DNA from: Pseudomonas paracarnis
GTDB lineage: Bacteria; Pseudomonadota; Gammaproteobacteria; Pseudomonadales; Pseudomonadaceae
Assembly (NCBI RefSeq): GCF_904063055.1
Contig: NZ_CAJFCN010000009.1
Coordinates: 62,001 to 126,000, forward strand
Direction of reading: 5' to 3'
DNA: 64,000 bases
The stretch's first letter is position 1; each line of letters starts with the position of its first letter. This document shows, piece by piece, positions 44,270-55,516 of this stretch. Below the pieces are notes generated by a model, which did not search any database, was not told where the DNA came from, and saw only the letters and a program-made list of their open reading frames with translations. Made by a program: the position numbers and the translations under genes.

Positions 44270-44632
44270 ATGGCTATCTTTGAACCCGGCCACCTGCATA
44301 TCGAGCGACACGCGCTGAACAAGGACGATGTCAGCTACGACCTGTGCCTGGACTACGAAGTCGTCACGGATGACCGCGAAGGCAAAGGCATGCAGTTCAC
44401 CCTGCATGGCAGCATCCAGGGCAAGGGCATGAAGGAAACCTTTTTCCTGCCCAAGGACCAGGCCTATAACTTCGCCAGCAATGTGACCAAGATTGTCGAA
44501 AAATACGGCATTCCCAAGACCCATAGCAGCGTCGGTTCACAGCACAAGCATTACGATCTGATGTTTGAGGATGTGCGCCACCAGTTGGATATGAAATCCG
44601 GCGACCCGGTCAAACCCGAACACCTGGAATAA
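44270..44632 (+). CDS. DUF5064 family protein
   Basis: A 120-residue cytoplasmic protein with a beta-rich N-terminal half (FEPGHLHIERHALNKDDVSYDLCLDYEV) and the ETFFLPKDQAYNFASNV segment. It is a Pseudomonas-restricted family often placed at the end of the arc operon. Function unknown; 18 bases after arcC, same strand, with GAGGAG ahead, so it is cotranscribed. Confidence 0.8.
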   Translation: MAIFEPGHLHIERHALNKDDVSYDLCLDYEVVTDDREGKGMQFTLHGSIQGKGMKETFFLPKDQAYNFASNVTKIVEKYGIPKTHSSVGSQHKHYDLMFEDVRHQLDMKSGDPVKPEHLE

Positions 44633-44649
44633 CCTGCCCCCCAATCGAA

Positions 44650-44740
44650 TGTGGGAGCTGGCTTGCCTGCGATAGCGACCTGTCAGACGATATTTTCGGT
44701 AACTGACCCACCGCCATCGCAGGCAAGCCAGCTCCCACAT
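44650..44740. repeat. REP pair
   Basis: Inverted units tgtgggagctggcttgcctg and ggcaagccagctcccaca close the arc operon. Confidence 0.9.
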
Positions 44741-44805
44741 TTTGATCTCCACCGGCTCCAAGGCATACTGGCCACCCTCAGCACTCCAGAATCAAGATCC
44801 GCCCC

Positions 44806-46314
44806 ATGCGTATCCACGTCAGCTTCATCGACCGCGTCGGCATCACCCAGGAAGTCCTGGCCTTGCTCGGTGGGCGCAATCTCAATCTGGATGCGGTGGA
44901 AATGGTGCCGCCCAATGTCTATATCGATGCGCCGACCCTCAGCGCCGAGGTGCTTGAAGAGCTGCGCGATGCGTTGTTCAGCGTGCACGGCGTGCAGGCG
45001 GTAAAGGTCGTCGACATCCTTCCGGGCCAGCGTCGCCACTTGCAACTCGACGCCCTGCTGGCGGCCATGACCGACCCGGTGCTGGCCCTGGACAGTGCAG
45101 GCAAGATCCTGCTGGCCAATCCGGCGCTGATCGCCTTGTACGGGCGTGAACCGGCCGGTGAGAGCATCGCCGAGCTGTTCGATGATCCGGCCTTGCTGGA
45201 AACCTTGCTGGACCAGGGCTTTCGCTTACCGTTGCGCGAGATCAGCGTCAACGGCCAGACCCTGCTGCTGGGCGCCACGCCGATCACCGACGCTGGCGCC
45301 CTGCTTACCCTCTACCAGCCCAACCGCATCGGCGAACAACTGTCGGCGCTGCATCATGACCATGCCGAAGGGTTTGATGCGCTGCTGGGCGAGTCCCCGG
45401 CGATCCGCACGCTCAAGGCTCGGGCGCAACGGGTGGCGGCGCTGGATGCACCGCTGCTGATCCAGGGCGAAACCGGCACCGGCAAAGAGCTGGTGGCCCG
45501 CGCCTGCCACGCCATCAGTGCGCGTCACAGTGCGCCGTTTCTGGCACTGAACTGCGCGGCGTTGCCGGAAAACCTCGCCGAAAGTGAATTGTTCGGCTAT
45601 GCGCCGGGCGCCTTTACCGGCGCGCAACGCGGTGGTAAACCGGGGCTGATGGAGTTGGCCAACCAAGGCACGGTGTTTCTCGATGAGATCGGTGAAATGT
45701 CGCCGTACCTGCAAGCCAAACTGCTGCGCTTTCTCAACGACGGCAGCTTTCGCCGCGTAGGCGGCGACCGCGAAGTAAAGGTCAATGTGCGCATCCTCAG
45801 CGCCACCCACCGCGACCTGGAAAAGATGGTCAGCGAAGGCACCTTTCGCGAAGATCTGTTTTACCGCCTCAACGTGCTCAACGTCGCCGTGCCGCCTTTG
45901 CGTGAACGCGGCCAGGACATCCTGCTGCTGGCGCGCTACTTCATGCAGCAAGCCTGCGCGCAGATCCAGCGCCCGGTCTGCCGCCTGGCGCCGGGTACCT
46001 ATCCAGCCCTGCTGGGCAACCACTGGCCGGGCAACGTGCGGCAGTTGCAAAACGTGATCTTCCGCGCTGCCGCCATCTGCGAAAGCAGCCTGGTGGACAT
46101 CGGCGACCTGGACATCGCCGGCACCTCCGTGGCTCGCCAGAGCGATGGTGAAGTCGACAGCCTGGAACAGGCCGTGGAAGATTTCGAGCGCAGCCTGCTG
46201 GAAAGCCTCTACAGCCGCTACCCCTCGACCCGCCAACTGGCCAGCCGGCTGCAAACCTCCCACACGGCTATCGCCCATCGCCTGCGCAAATACGGCATTC
46301 CCAACAAACCCTGA
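44806..46314 (+). CDS. gcsR: TyrR-like sigma-54 activator GcsR
   Basis: A 502-residue enhancer-binding protein. N-terminal ACT domain (1-70), PAS-like domain (about 80-170), AAA+ domain with Walker A GETGTGKE at 221-228, GAFTGA at 268-273 (so it can contact sigma-54) and Walker B VFLDEIGE at 290-297; a C-terminal helix-turn-helix (STRQLASRLQTSHTAIAHRLRKYG). In P. aeruginosa GcsR activates the gcvH2P2-glyA2-sdaA-gcvT2 operon in response to glycine. The same operon follows here, with matching sites and a sigma-54 promoter, so the name is well supported. The ACT domain is a good candidate glycine sensor. Confidence 0.9.
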   Translation: MRIHVSFIDRVGITQEVLALLGGRNLNLDAVEMVPPNVYIDAPTLSAEVLEELRDALFSVHGVQAVKVVDILPGQRRHLQLDALLAAMTDPVLALDSAGKILLANPALIALYGREPAGESIAELFDDPALLETLLDQGFRLPLREISVNGQTLLLGATPITDAGALLTLYQPNRIGEQLSALHHDHAEGFDALLGESPAIRTLKARAQRVAALDAPLLIQGETGTGKELVARACHAISARHSAPFLALNCAALPENLAESELFGYAPGAFTGAQRGGKPGLMELANQGTVFLDEIGEMSPYLQAKLLRFLNDGSFRRVGGDREVKVNVRILSATHRDLEKMVSEGTFREDLFYRLNVLNVAVPPLRERGQDILLLARYFMQQACAQIQRPVCRLAPGTYPALLGNHWPGNVRQLQNVIFRAAAICESSLVDIGDLDIAGTSVARQSDGEVDSLEQAVEDFERSLLESLYSRYPSTRQLASRLQTSHTAIAHRLRKYGIPNKP

Positions 46315-46334
46315 CGGAATAAACGCGGTTCAAC

Positions 46335-46423
46335 TGTAGGAGCTGGCTTGCCTGCGATAGCGTTGGGTCATCCAACGCCTTAGTGACGGGTAGACCGCTA
46401 TCGCAGGCAAGCCAGCTCCCACA
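46335..46423. repeat. REP pair
   Basis: Inverted units ctgtaggagctggcttgcctg and ggcaagccagctcccacag after gcsR, ahead of the gcvH control region. Confidence 0.9.
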
Positions 46424-46462
46424 GAAACCGCATTACAGATTTGGTCTGAGAACGACATTCCG

Positions 46463-46580
46463 TGTACTGAAAGCGCTACAGCGTAACGATATCGCTACAA
46501 GCCTGTTTTTTGCGCGCCATGCAAGGCTTTGATCCACATAGGCTTTTTTTCACGCACTCGACTGTAGCGAAAACGCTACA
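46463..46580 (+). promoter_or_regulatory. GcsR binding sites (three) and IHF-like site
   Basis: Three 18-base dyads fit the GcsR pattern TGTAACG-N4-CGTTCCG: TGTACTG-AAAG-CGCTACA (46463-46480), CGTAACG-ATAT-CGCTACA (46482-46499), and the perfect TGTAGCG-AAAA-CGCTACA (46563-46580). The first two are adjacent; the third lies 81 bases on. Between them, on the minus strand, GATCAAAGCCTTG at 46522-46534 agrees with the IHF consensus at 12 of 13 bases, suggesting DNA bending that brings GcsR to the sigma-54 promoter. Confidence 0.75.
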
Positions 46581-46644
46581 GCATATTCGATTACGCCTAT
46601 GACTGAATTTATTAACCCTTTGATCTATAACGATTTAATAACGT

Positions 46645-46660
46645 TGGCCGCGATATTGCT
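46645..46660 (+). promoter_or_regulatory. Sigma-54 promoter of gcvH
   Basis: TGGCCGCGATATTGCT has TGGC and TTGCT at exactly -24/-12 spacing. It lies 60 bases ahead of the gcvH start and 65 bases after the last GcsR site, a textbook arrangement for an enhancer-driven promoter. Confidence 0.82.
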
Positions 46661-46720
46661 AAGCAACTCCTCATTATTCCAATCCCGTCCACCAGACGAT
46701 TCTGGCCCTGAGGAGTTTCC

Positions 46721-47104
46721 ATGAGCGAGTTGCGTTTCACTGAAGATCACGAATGGCTGCGCGCCGAAGCCGATGGCAGCGTCACCGTGGGTATCACCGC
46801 TTTTGCGCAGAACGCGCTGGGTGATGTGGTTTTCGTGCAACTGCCAGAGTTGCAGGCTTATACCAAGGGCGCCGAAGCCTCCACCGTGGAGTCGGTCAAG
46901 GCCGCCAGTGGTGTGTACATGCCGTTGGACGGTGAAGTCCTCGAAGTCAACGACAAGCTCGATGGCAGCCCGGAACTGGTCAACGAAGACCCGATGGGCG
47001 AAGGCTGGTTCTTCCGCTTTAAACCCGCCGATGCCGATGCAGTGGCTAAGCTGTTGGATCAGGATGCGTACGACCGTCTGATCAAAGCCAACGCTGAAGC
47101 TTGA
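46721..47104 (+). CDS. gcvH: Glycine cleavage system H protein
   Basis: A 127-residue lipoyl carrier. Lipoylated Lys60 is in TVESVKAASGVYMPLDGEV; GDVVFVQLPE and GWFFRFKP are conserved. It shuttles the aminomethyl group between P, T and L proteins. It opens the sigma-54-driven operon; AGGAG lies ahead of the start, and ten bases separate it from gcvP. Confidence 0.96.
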   Translation: MSELRFTEDHEWLRAEADGSVTVGITAFAQNALGDVVFVQLPELQAYTKGAEASTVESVKAASGVYMPLDGEVLEVNDKLDGSPELVNEDPMGEGWFFRFKPADADAVAKLLDQDAYDRLIKANAEA

Positions 47105-47114
47105 GGAGCGCGCC

Positions 47115-49952
47115 ATGACCGTTAATCTGACCACCGCCAACGAATTCATCGCCCGCCACATCGGCCCGCGCCAGGAAGACGAGCAGCAAATGCTCGCCAG
47201 CCTGGGGTTTGATTCCCTCGAAGCCCTGAGCGCCAGCGTGATCCCGGAAAGCATCAAGGGCACCAGCGTGCTCGGCCTGGAAGACGGCCTGAGCGAAGCC
47301 CAGGCCCTGGCCAAGATCAAGACCATCGCCAGCCAGAACCAACTGTTCAAGACCTACATCGGCCAGGGCTATTACAACTGCCACACGCCGTCGCCGATCC
47401 TGCGCAACCTGCTGGAAAACCCGGCCTGGTACACCGCCTACACGCCGTATCAACCCGAGATTTCCCAAGGCCGCCTGGAAGCCCTGCTGAATTTCCAGAC
47501 CCTGATCAGCGACCTCACCGGCCTGCCGATTGCCAACGCCTCCCTGCTTGACGAAGCCACCGCCGCTGCTGAAGCCATGACCTTCTGCAAGCGCCTGAGC
47601 AAGAACAAAGGCAGCCACGCGTTCTTCGCGTCGGTGCACAGCCACCCGCAAACCCTCGACGTATTGCGCACCCGTGCTGAACCTTTGGGCATCGATGTGG
47701 TGGTCGGCGATGAGCGTGAACTGACCGACGTCAGCGCGTTCTTCGGTGCCCTGCTGCAATACCCGGCCAGTAACGGCGATGTATTCGATTACCGCGAGCT
47801 GACCGAGCGCTTCCACGCCGCCAACGCCCTGGTCGCCGTAGCCGCCGACCTGATGGCGCTGACCCTGCTGACGCCGCCGGGTGAATTCGGTGCCGACGTC
47901 GCCATTGGCAGCGCACAACGCTTTGGCGTGCCACTGGGCTTCGGTGGCCCGCACGCGGCGTACTTCTCCACCAAGGATGCGTTCAAGCGCGACATGCCAG
48001 GCCGTCTGGTCGGTGTTTCCGTCGACCGCTTCGGCAAGCCGGCCCTGCGCCTGGCCATGCAGACCCGCGAGCAACATATCCGCCGCGAGAAAGCCACCAG
48101 CAACATCTGCACTGCCCAAGTGCTGCTGGCCAACATCGCCAGCATGTACGCCGTGTACCACGGCCCCAAAGGCCTGACCCAGATCGCCCAGCGCATTCAC
48201 CAGCTGACCGCGATCCTGGCCAAGGGCTTGACGGCCCTGGGCCAGAACGTCGAGCAGGCACACTTCTTCGACACCCTGACCCTCAACACCGGCGCCCACA
48301 CCGCCGCCCTGCACGACAAGGCCCGCGCCCAGCGCATCAACCTGCGCGTGGTGGATGGCGAGCGCGTTGGCCTGTCGGTCGACGAAACCACCACCCAGGC
48401 CGATATCGAGGCCTTGTGGGCCATCTTCGCGGACGGCAAAACCCTGCCAGCCTTTGCCGCCACCGACAGCACCCTGCCGAGCGCGTTGCTGCGCCAGTCG
48501 CCGATCCTCAGCCACCCGGTCTTCAACCGTTACCATTCGGAAACCGAGCTGATGCGCTACCTGCGCAAGCTGGCCGACAAAGACCTGGCCCTGGACCGCA
48601 CCATGATCCCGCTGGGTTCGTGCACCATGAAGCTCAACGCCGCCAGCGAAATGATCCCGGTGACCTGGGCCGAATTCGGTGCCCTGCACCCATTCGCCCC
48701 CGCCGCGCAAAGCGCCGGCTACCAGCAACTGACCAGCGAACTGGAAGCCATGCTCTGCGCGGCCACCGGTTACGACGCGATCTCCCTGCAACCCAACGCC
48801 GGTTCCCAGGGTGAGTACGCCGGCCTCTTGGCCATCCGTGCCTATCACCAGAGCCGTGGCGAAGCACGTCGCGACATCTGCCTGATCCCGTCGTCAGCCC
48901 ACGGCACCAACCCTGCCACCGCCAACATGGCCGGCATGCGCGTGGTGGTCACCGCTTGCGACGCGCGCGGCAACGTCGACATCGAAGACCTGCGCGCCAA
49001 GGCCATCGAGCACCGCGAGCACCTCGCTGCGCTGATGATCACCTACCCGTCCACCCACGGCGTGTTCGAGGAAGGTATCCGCGAAATCTGCGGGATCATT
49101 CATGACAACGGCGGCCAGGTGTACATCGACGGCGCCAACATGAACGCGATGGTCGGCCTGTGCGCACCGGGCAAGTTCGGCGGCGACGTGTCCCACCTGA
49201 ACCTGCACAAAACCTTCTGCATTCCCCACGGCGGTGGCGGCCCGGGCGTTGGCCCGATTGGCGTCAAGTCGCACCTCACGCCATTCCTGCCCGGCCACGC
49301 GGCCATGGAGCGCAAAGAGGGCGCGGTGTGCGCCGCGCCGTTCGGCAGCGCGAGCATTTTGCCGATTACCTGGATGTACATCAGCATGATGGGCGGCGCC
49401 GGCCTCAAGCGCGCGTCGCAGTTGGCGATCCTGAATGCCAACTACATTTCCCGCCGCCTGGAAGAGCACTACCCCGTGCTGTACACCGGCAGCAATGGCC
49501 TGGTGGCCCACGAATGCATCCTGGACCTGCGCCCGTTGAAAGACAGCAGCGGCATCAGCGTGGACGACGTGGCCAAGCGCCTGATCGACTTTGGTTTCCA
49601 TGCACCGACCATGTCGTTCCCGGTGGCCGGCACCTTGATGATCGAGCCGACCGAAAGTGAATCCAAGGAAGAGCTGGACCGCTTCTGCGACGCCATGATC
49701 GCCATCCGCGAAGAAATTCGCGCGGTGGAAAACGGCACATTGGACAAAGACGACAACCCACTCAAAAACGCGCCGCACACCGCCGCTGAACTGGTGGGCG
49801 AATGGAGCCACCCATACAGCCGTGAACAAGCGGTGTACCCGGTGGCTTCATTGATCGAAGGCAAGTACTGGCCGCCGGTTGGCCGGGTTGACAACGTGTT
49901 TGGCGATCGCAACCTGGTGTGTGCGTGCCCTTCTATCGAGAGCTACGCCTGA
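47115..49952 (+). CDS. gcvP: Glycine dehydrogenase (decarboxylating), P protein
   Basis: A 945-residue PLP enzyme that decarboxylates glycine and passes the aminomethyl group to GcvH. The PLP Lys699 lies in HLNLHKTFCIPHGGGGPGVG, and the N-terminal half (related by ancient duplication) begins with FIARHIGPRQEDEQQMLASLG. The length fits the fused one-chain type. Ends GDRNLVCACPSIESYA. AAGGAGCG is ahead of the start. Confidence 0.97.
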   Translation: MTVNLTTANEFIARHIGPRQEDEQQMLASLGFDSLEALSASVIPESIKGTSVLGLEDGLSEAQALAKIKTIASQNQLFKTYIGQGYYNCHTPSPILRNLLENPAWYTAYTPYQPEISQGRLEALLNFQTLISDLTGLPIANASLLDEATAAAEAMTFCKRLSKNKGSHAFFASVHSHPQTLDVLRTRAEPLGIDVVVGDERELTDVSAFFGALLQYPASNGDVFDYRELTERFHAANALVAVAADLMALTLLTPPGEFGADVAIGSAQRFGVPLGFGGPHAAYFSTKDAFKRDMPGRLVGVSVDRFGKPALRLAMQTREQHIRREKATSNICTAQVLLANIASMYAVYHGPKGLTQIAQRIHQLTAILAKGLTALGQNVEQAHFFDTLTLNTGAHTAALHDKARAQRINLRVVDGERVGLSVDETTTQADIEALWAIFADGKTLPAFAATDSTLPSALLRQSPILSHPVFNRYHSETELMRYLRKLADKDLALDRTMIPLGSCTMKLNAASEMIPVTWAEFGALHPFAPAAQSAGYQQLTSELEAMLCAATGYDAISLQPNAGSQGEYAGLLAIRAYHQSRGEARRDICLIPSSAHGTNPATANMAGMRVVVTACDARGNVDIEDLRAKAIEHREHLAALMITYPSTHGVFEEGIREICGIIHDNGGQVYIDGANMNAMVGLCAPGKFGGDVSHLNLHKTFCIPHGGGGPGVGPIGVKSHLTPFLPGHAAMERKEGAVCAAPFGSASILPITWMYISMMGGAGLKRASQLAILNANYISRRLEEHYPVLYTGSNGLVAHECILDLRPLKDSSGISVDDVAKRLIDFGFHAPTMSFPVAGTLMIEPTESESKEELDRFCDAMIAIREEIRAVENGTLDKDDNPLKNAPHTAAELVGEWSHPYSREQAVYPVASLIEGKYWPPVGRVDNVFGDRNLVCACPSIESYA

Positions 49953-49975
49953 TCTGACGGGAGATACGCGGCCAG

Positions 49976-50066
49976 TGTGGGAGCTGGCTTGCCTGCGATA
50001 GCGGTGTATCAGCCGACAGTGATGTTGTCTGCCCCACCGCTATCGCGGGCAAGCCCGGCTCCCACA
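49976..50066. repeat. REP pair between gcvP and sdaA
   Basis: Inverted units tgtgggagctggcttgcctg and gggcaagcccggctcccaca. In P. aeruginosa the glyA2 gene lies at this point of the operon; here the place is taken by this repeat. Confidence 0.9.
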
Positions 50067-50112
50067 TTGACCGAGTCCTCCTCAGAAAATAATAAGAAAC
50101 CGGAGAACAACC

Positions 50113-51489
<1,377 letters not shown>

Positions 51490-51528
51490 CGCCCACAAGC
51501 GCGTCGGCACGTTTTTCAGGAGCTGAAT

Positions 51529-52653
<1,125 letters not shown>

Positions 52654-52674
52654 TTGACTGTTTCTATAAGTAAC

Positions 52675-52713
52675 GCGGTTGCGTTAATGTGCACTGAACT
52701 GTAACGCAACCGC
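52675..52713. repeat. 12-bp perfect inverted repeat after gcvT
   Basis: GCGGTTGCGTTA (52675-52686) and TAACGCAACCGC (52702-52713), 15 bases apart, 22 bases after gcvT. It has no T-run, so it is not a classical terminator, and its half-sites do not match GcsR sites. Confidence 0.75.
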
Positions 52714-52828
52714 CATAAAACAGTGCATTCACGATAGGCTTTTTATAGCTGACGCCCTATAACAAGTGAATAACTCTATCGAATAAGCCGGTATCAGAAC
52801 ATTCAACAAAGTGTCATGAGACCCAATA

Positions 52829-52860
52829 AAACAAGGGCCTGCACAAGGGCTTGTTTTTTT
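52829..52860 (+). terminator. Terminator candidate downstream of gcvT
   Basis: Stem AACAAGGGCC / GGGCTTGTT (imperfect) followed by seven T at 52854-52860, 176 bases after the gcvT stop. Confidence 0.65.
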
Positions 52861-53045
52861 CATATTAGTTGGCGTAGAGTTTGCCCACTGTGTTTGCATG
52901 GGTCGCTTGGAACCTGGACCTGGGCAGTAGCTCAAGTAGTTTGCTACAACCCGTTCGACGTCTCTTACTTTCCTGCAACCCAGCCCAGTACTCTTTCGTG
53001 TGAAAGGGGCTGTCATTAATTTTTAGCGTCAAAGGAAAGAAGAAA
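52861..53045 (+). promoter_or_regulatory. Leader/promoter region of the cold-shock gene
   Basis: A 185-base stretch with no gene. Cold-shock mRNAs usually have long structured leaders, and this one has several short dyads (cctggacctgg, gggctgtc...). AAAGGAAAG lies 8-10 bases ahead of the start codon. Confidence 0.45.
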
Positions 53046-53267
53046 ATGTCGGATAAAGGTGGACGTCAGAGCGGTACCGTCAAGTGGTTCAACGACGAGA
53101 AAGGGTTTGGTTTTATCACTCCTGAAAGCGGCCCGGATCTGTTCGTGCATTTCCGCGCTATCCAGGGCAACGGTTTCAAGAGCCTGAAGGAAGGCCAGAA
53201 GGTCACCTTCGTTTCAGTACAAGGGCAAAAAGGCCTGCAGGCTGACGAAGTACAAGCAGAAGGCTGA
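53046..53267 (+). CDS. Cold-shock domain protein, CspA family
   Basis: A 73-residue single-stranded nucleic-acid chaperone. RNP1-like KGFGFITPE and RNP2-like DLFVHFRAIQ are in place; the family start SGTVKWFNDEKGFGF is at residues 9-23. It has a short N-terminal extension (MSDKGGRQ) and the end ADEVQAEG. Single gene with a terminator. Confidence 0.94.
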   Translation: MSDKGGRQSGTVKWFNDEKGFGFITPESGPDLFVHFRAIQGNGFKSLKEGQKVTFVSVQGQKGLQADEVQAEG

Positions 53268-53280
53268 TCCTTGCTGCGAC

Positions 53281-53314
53281 AAAAAGCCCCTGATATGACA
53301 TCAGGGGCTTTTTT
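53281..53314 (+). terminator. Terminator of the cold-shock gene
   Basis: Stem AAAAAGCCCCTGAT / ATCAGGGGCTTTTTT with a five-base loop, 13 bases after the stop. Confidence 0.94.
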
Positions 53315-53361
53315 ATGGGCGCCATTGCGTAAACTGCGTGCTTTCTCCAGAGAGCCCTGCC

Positions 53362-53850
53362 ATGTCCAAACCCCTGTTGAGCCCCCAGGGCGAATTCCCC
53401 GCCGTTGGCCTGGGCCGTCGCCTGGCAGCGATGTTCTACGATTTCCTGCTGTGCACCGCCCTGCTGATCGTCACCGCGTTTATCTACAAGTTGGTGTGGA
53501 TCGCCTTCGTGGGCGAAGCGAAGATGCGCACGCTCACCGAGTCCGGCGCGCTGGACGGTGACCCGTTGCTGTCGACTCTGCTGCTGTTCGTGCTGTTCGG
53601 GTTCTTCGCCAAGTTCTGGACCCATTCGGGGCAAACCCTGGGCATGCAGGTGTGGGGCGTGCGCGTGCAGAACGCTGACGGGTCGCGGATCAGCCTGTGG
53701 CAGGCACTGTTGCGTTTTGTGGTGTCGATTGCGTCATGGCTGTGCGTGGGGTTGGGGTTTATCTGGTCGTTGTTCGATAAACACAAACGCAGCTGGCATG
53801 ACATCTATTCGGATACGCAGTTGGTGCGAATCCCGAAGCAAAAGAAGTAA
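53362..53850 (+). CDS. RDD family membrane protein
   Basis: A 162-residue inner-membrane protein with three or four spans. The RDD signature appears as GLGRRLAAMFYDFLL (Arg-Asp) and HSGQTLGMQVWGVRVQNADG; the end HDIYSDTQLVRI is conserved. Function unknown; some RDD proteins are Na+/H+ antiporters. The ATG at 53362 (MSKPLLSP) fits the family start. Confidence 0.88.
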   Translation: MSKPLLSPQGEFPAVGLGRRLAAMFYDFLLCTALLIVTAFIYKLVWIAFVGEAKMRTLTESGALDGDPLLSTLLLFVLFGFFAKFWTHSGQTLGMQVWGVRVQNADGSRISLWQALLRFVVSIASWLCVGLGFIWSLFDKHKRSWHDIYSDTQLVRIPKQKK

Positions 53851-53872
53851 CTCAAGCGCATCACAGATCAAC

Positions 53873-53961
53873 TGTGGGAGCTGGCTTGCCTGCGATAGCG
53901 GTCTTGCAGTCAAAACACCTGTGACTGTTACACCGCTATCGCAGGCAAGCTGGCTCCCACA
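53873..53961. repeat. REP pair
   Basis: Inverted units tgtgggagctggcttgcctg and ggcaagctggctcccaca between the convergent RDD and nadA genes. Confidence 0.9.
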
Positions 53962-53985
53962 TTTTGATTTGTCTCAGCCTGAGGA

Positions 53986-55044
53986 TCAGGCGTTGCCGGC
54001 CAGTTTCAACCGTGCTGCCTGGGTAAAGTCGAGCATGCGCTTGAGCGGCCGTACCGCCTGCGGAATCACCGCCGGTTCCACGAAGATCTCATTACTGCCC
54101 TCGCGCAGGCATTGCAACGTGCGCTCCAGCGTATTCATCGCCATCCACGGGCAATGCGCGCAACTGCGGCAGGCTGCACCGTTACCGGCGGTAGGCGCTT
54201 CGACGAAGACTTTGTCCGGGCACAGCTGCTGCATCTTGTAGAAGATGCCGCGGTCGGTGGCGACGATAAAGGTTTTGTTCGGCAAGCGTTGCGCTGCGGC
54301 GATCAGCTGGCTGGTGGAACCCACCGCGTCCGCCAGTTCGATCACCGAAGTCGGTGACTCCGGGTGCACCAGGATCGCTGCATCCGGGTAGAGCGCCTTC
54401 ATGTCTTCGAGCTGCTTGGACTTGAACTCTTCGTGGACGATGCAGGCACCGTCCCACAGCAGCATGTCGGCACCGGTCTGGCGCTGGATGTAGGTGCCCA
54501 GGTGTTTGTCCGGGCCCCAGATAATGGTCTCGCCGTTGTCCATCAGGCTTTCGACGATTTCCAGCGCGCAGCTGGAGGTCACCACCCAATCCGCCCGGGC
54601 TTTGACCGCCGCCGAGGTGTTGGCGTACACCACCACGGTGCGCTCGGGGTGTTGATCGCAGAACGCGGAAAACTCATCCACCGGGCAACCCAGGTCCAGG
54701 GAGCAGGTGGCTTCCAGGGTCGGCATCAGGATGCGTTTTTCAGGCGTGAGGATCTTGGCGGTCTCCCCCATGAAACGCACGCCAGCCACCAGTACGGTCT
54801 TGGCAGGGTGGGCGGCACCGAAGCGCGCCATTTCCAGGGAGTCGGAAACACAGCCACCGGTTTCTTCGGCCAGGGCCTGAATCACCGGGTCGCAATAAAA
54901 GTGGGCAACCAACACCGCGTCCTGAGCCTTGAGCTCGGCGGCAATGGCGGTTCGCAGGCTCGCCTCTTCAGCAGCGCTGAGCACCTTGGGCTGCTTGGCG
55001 TCGAGGTGGGCTTGAACCAGTAGGCGTTCGGAAATGTGCGTCAT
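53986..55044 (-). CDS. nadA: Quinolinate synthase NadA
   Basis: A 352-residue enzyme of NAD synthesis that joins iminoaspartate and dihydroxyacetone phosphate. The iron-sulfur ligands are in LEATCSLDLGCPVDEF and the CRSCAHCPWMAMNTL motif; AHFYCDPVIQALAEETGGCVSDSLEMARF is the family opening. The ATG at 55044 (MTHISERLL) fits known N-termini; the longer upstream frame does not. Confidence 0.95.
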   Translation of the reverse strand: MTHISERLLVQAHLDAKQPKVLSAAEEASLRTAIAAELKAQDAVLVAHFYCDPVIQALAEETGGCVSDSLEMARFGAAHPAKTVLVAGVRFMGETAKILTPEKRILMPTLEATCSLDLGCPVDEFSAFCDQHPERTVVVYANTSAAVKARADWVVTSSCALEIVESLMDNGETIIWGPDKHLGTYIQRQTGADMLLWDGACIVHEEFKSKQLEDMKALYPDAAILVHPESPTSVIELADAVGSTSQLIAAAQRLPNKTFIVATDRGIFYKMQQLCPDKVFVEAPTAGNGAACRSCAHCPWMAMNTLERTLQCLREGSNEIFVEPAVIPQAVRPLKRMLDFTQAARLKLAGNA

Positions 55045-55516
55045 GTTCGCAAGACCTGCAGGCGCAGTAGCGCGAAAGTCGAGTGTACCACCGGCTCCGG
55101 AGCCCTTCGGGCGCCGCCGGACGAAGTGTTTTTGTTCATCAAGCACGGGTAAAGCTTAAAGCTGCGCAAGGCTACAGAATATCCAATGGATTCAAAAGCC
55201 TAATCTGGTGACCGGCCAAGTGCCCGATCCCTGGCCGCGACACGCCGATTAGGCGATGCCTGCACAACAATCAAAACCGCCCCTTTCCCTCCCACACGCC
55301 TGAAAAATCAGGAATATCAGGCCCCCCACACCCTGGCGCGCCCTAATTTTGTGCATTTAAGCACTGAATTACGCGATTTTTCTTACGTCTTGTGTAATAA
55401 ATCCTACAGCGATGTAACAAACCGTCGACCACTCACTCAAGTAGGGCAACTACCGCTGAGTTCAACGCTGGCTCAGACGGTATGGATCGTGTGTATTTCT
55501 ACGTTAAGGATGTCGA
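55045..55516. other. Divergent nadA/tpsB region without a gene
   Basis: Nothing coding is supported. The left part has a GC-rich dyad (GGCTCCGGAGCC at about 55092-55103). The right part becomes AT-rich from 55350 (ATTACGCGATTTTTCTTACGTCTTGTGTAATAAATCC), a likely promoter area for tpsB. Confidence 0.45.

Noticed and set aside
52908..52935. GGAACC at 52908 as another hrp box
   Set aside because: No CCACNNA at 15-16 bases; the same holds for GGAACC at about 9508, 12620 and 13529.
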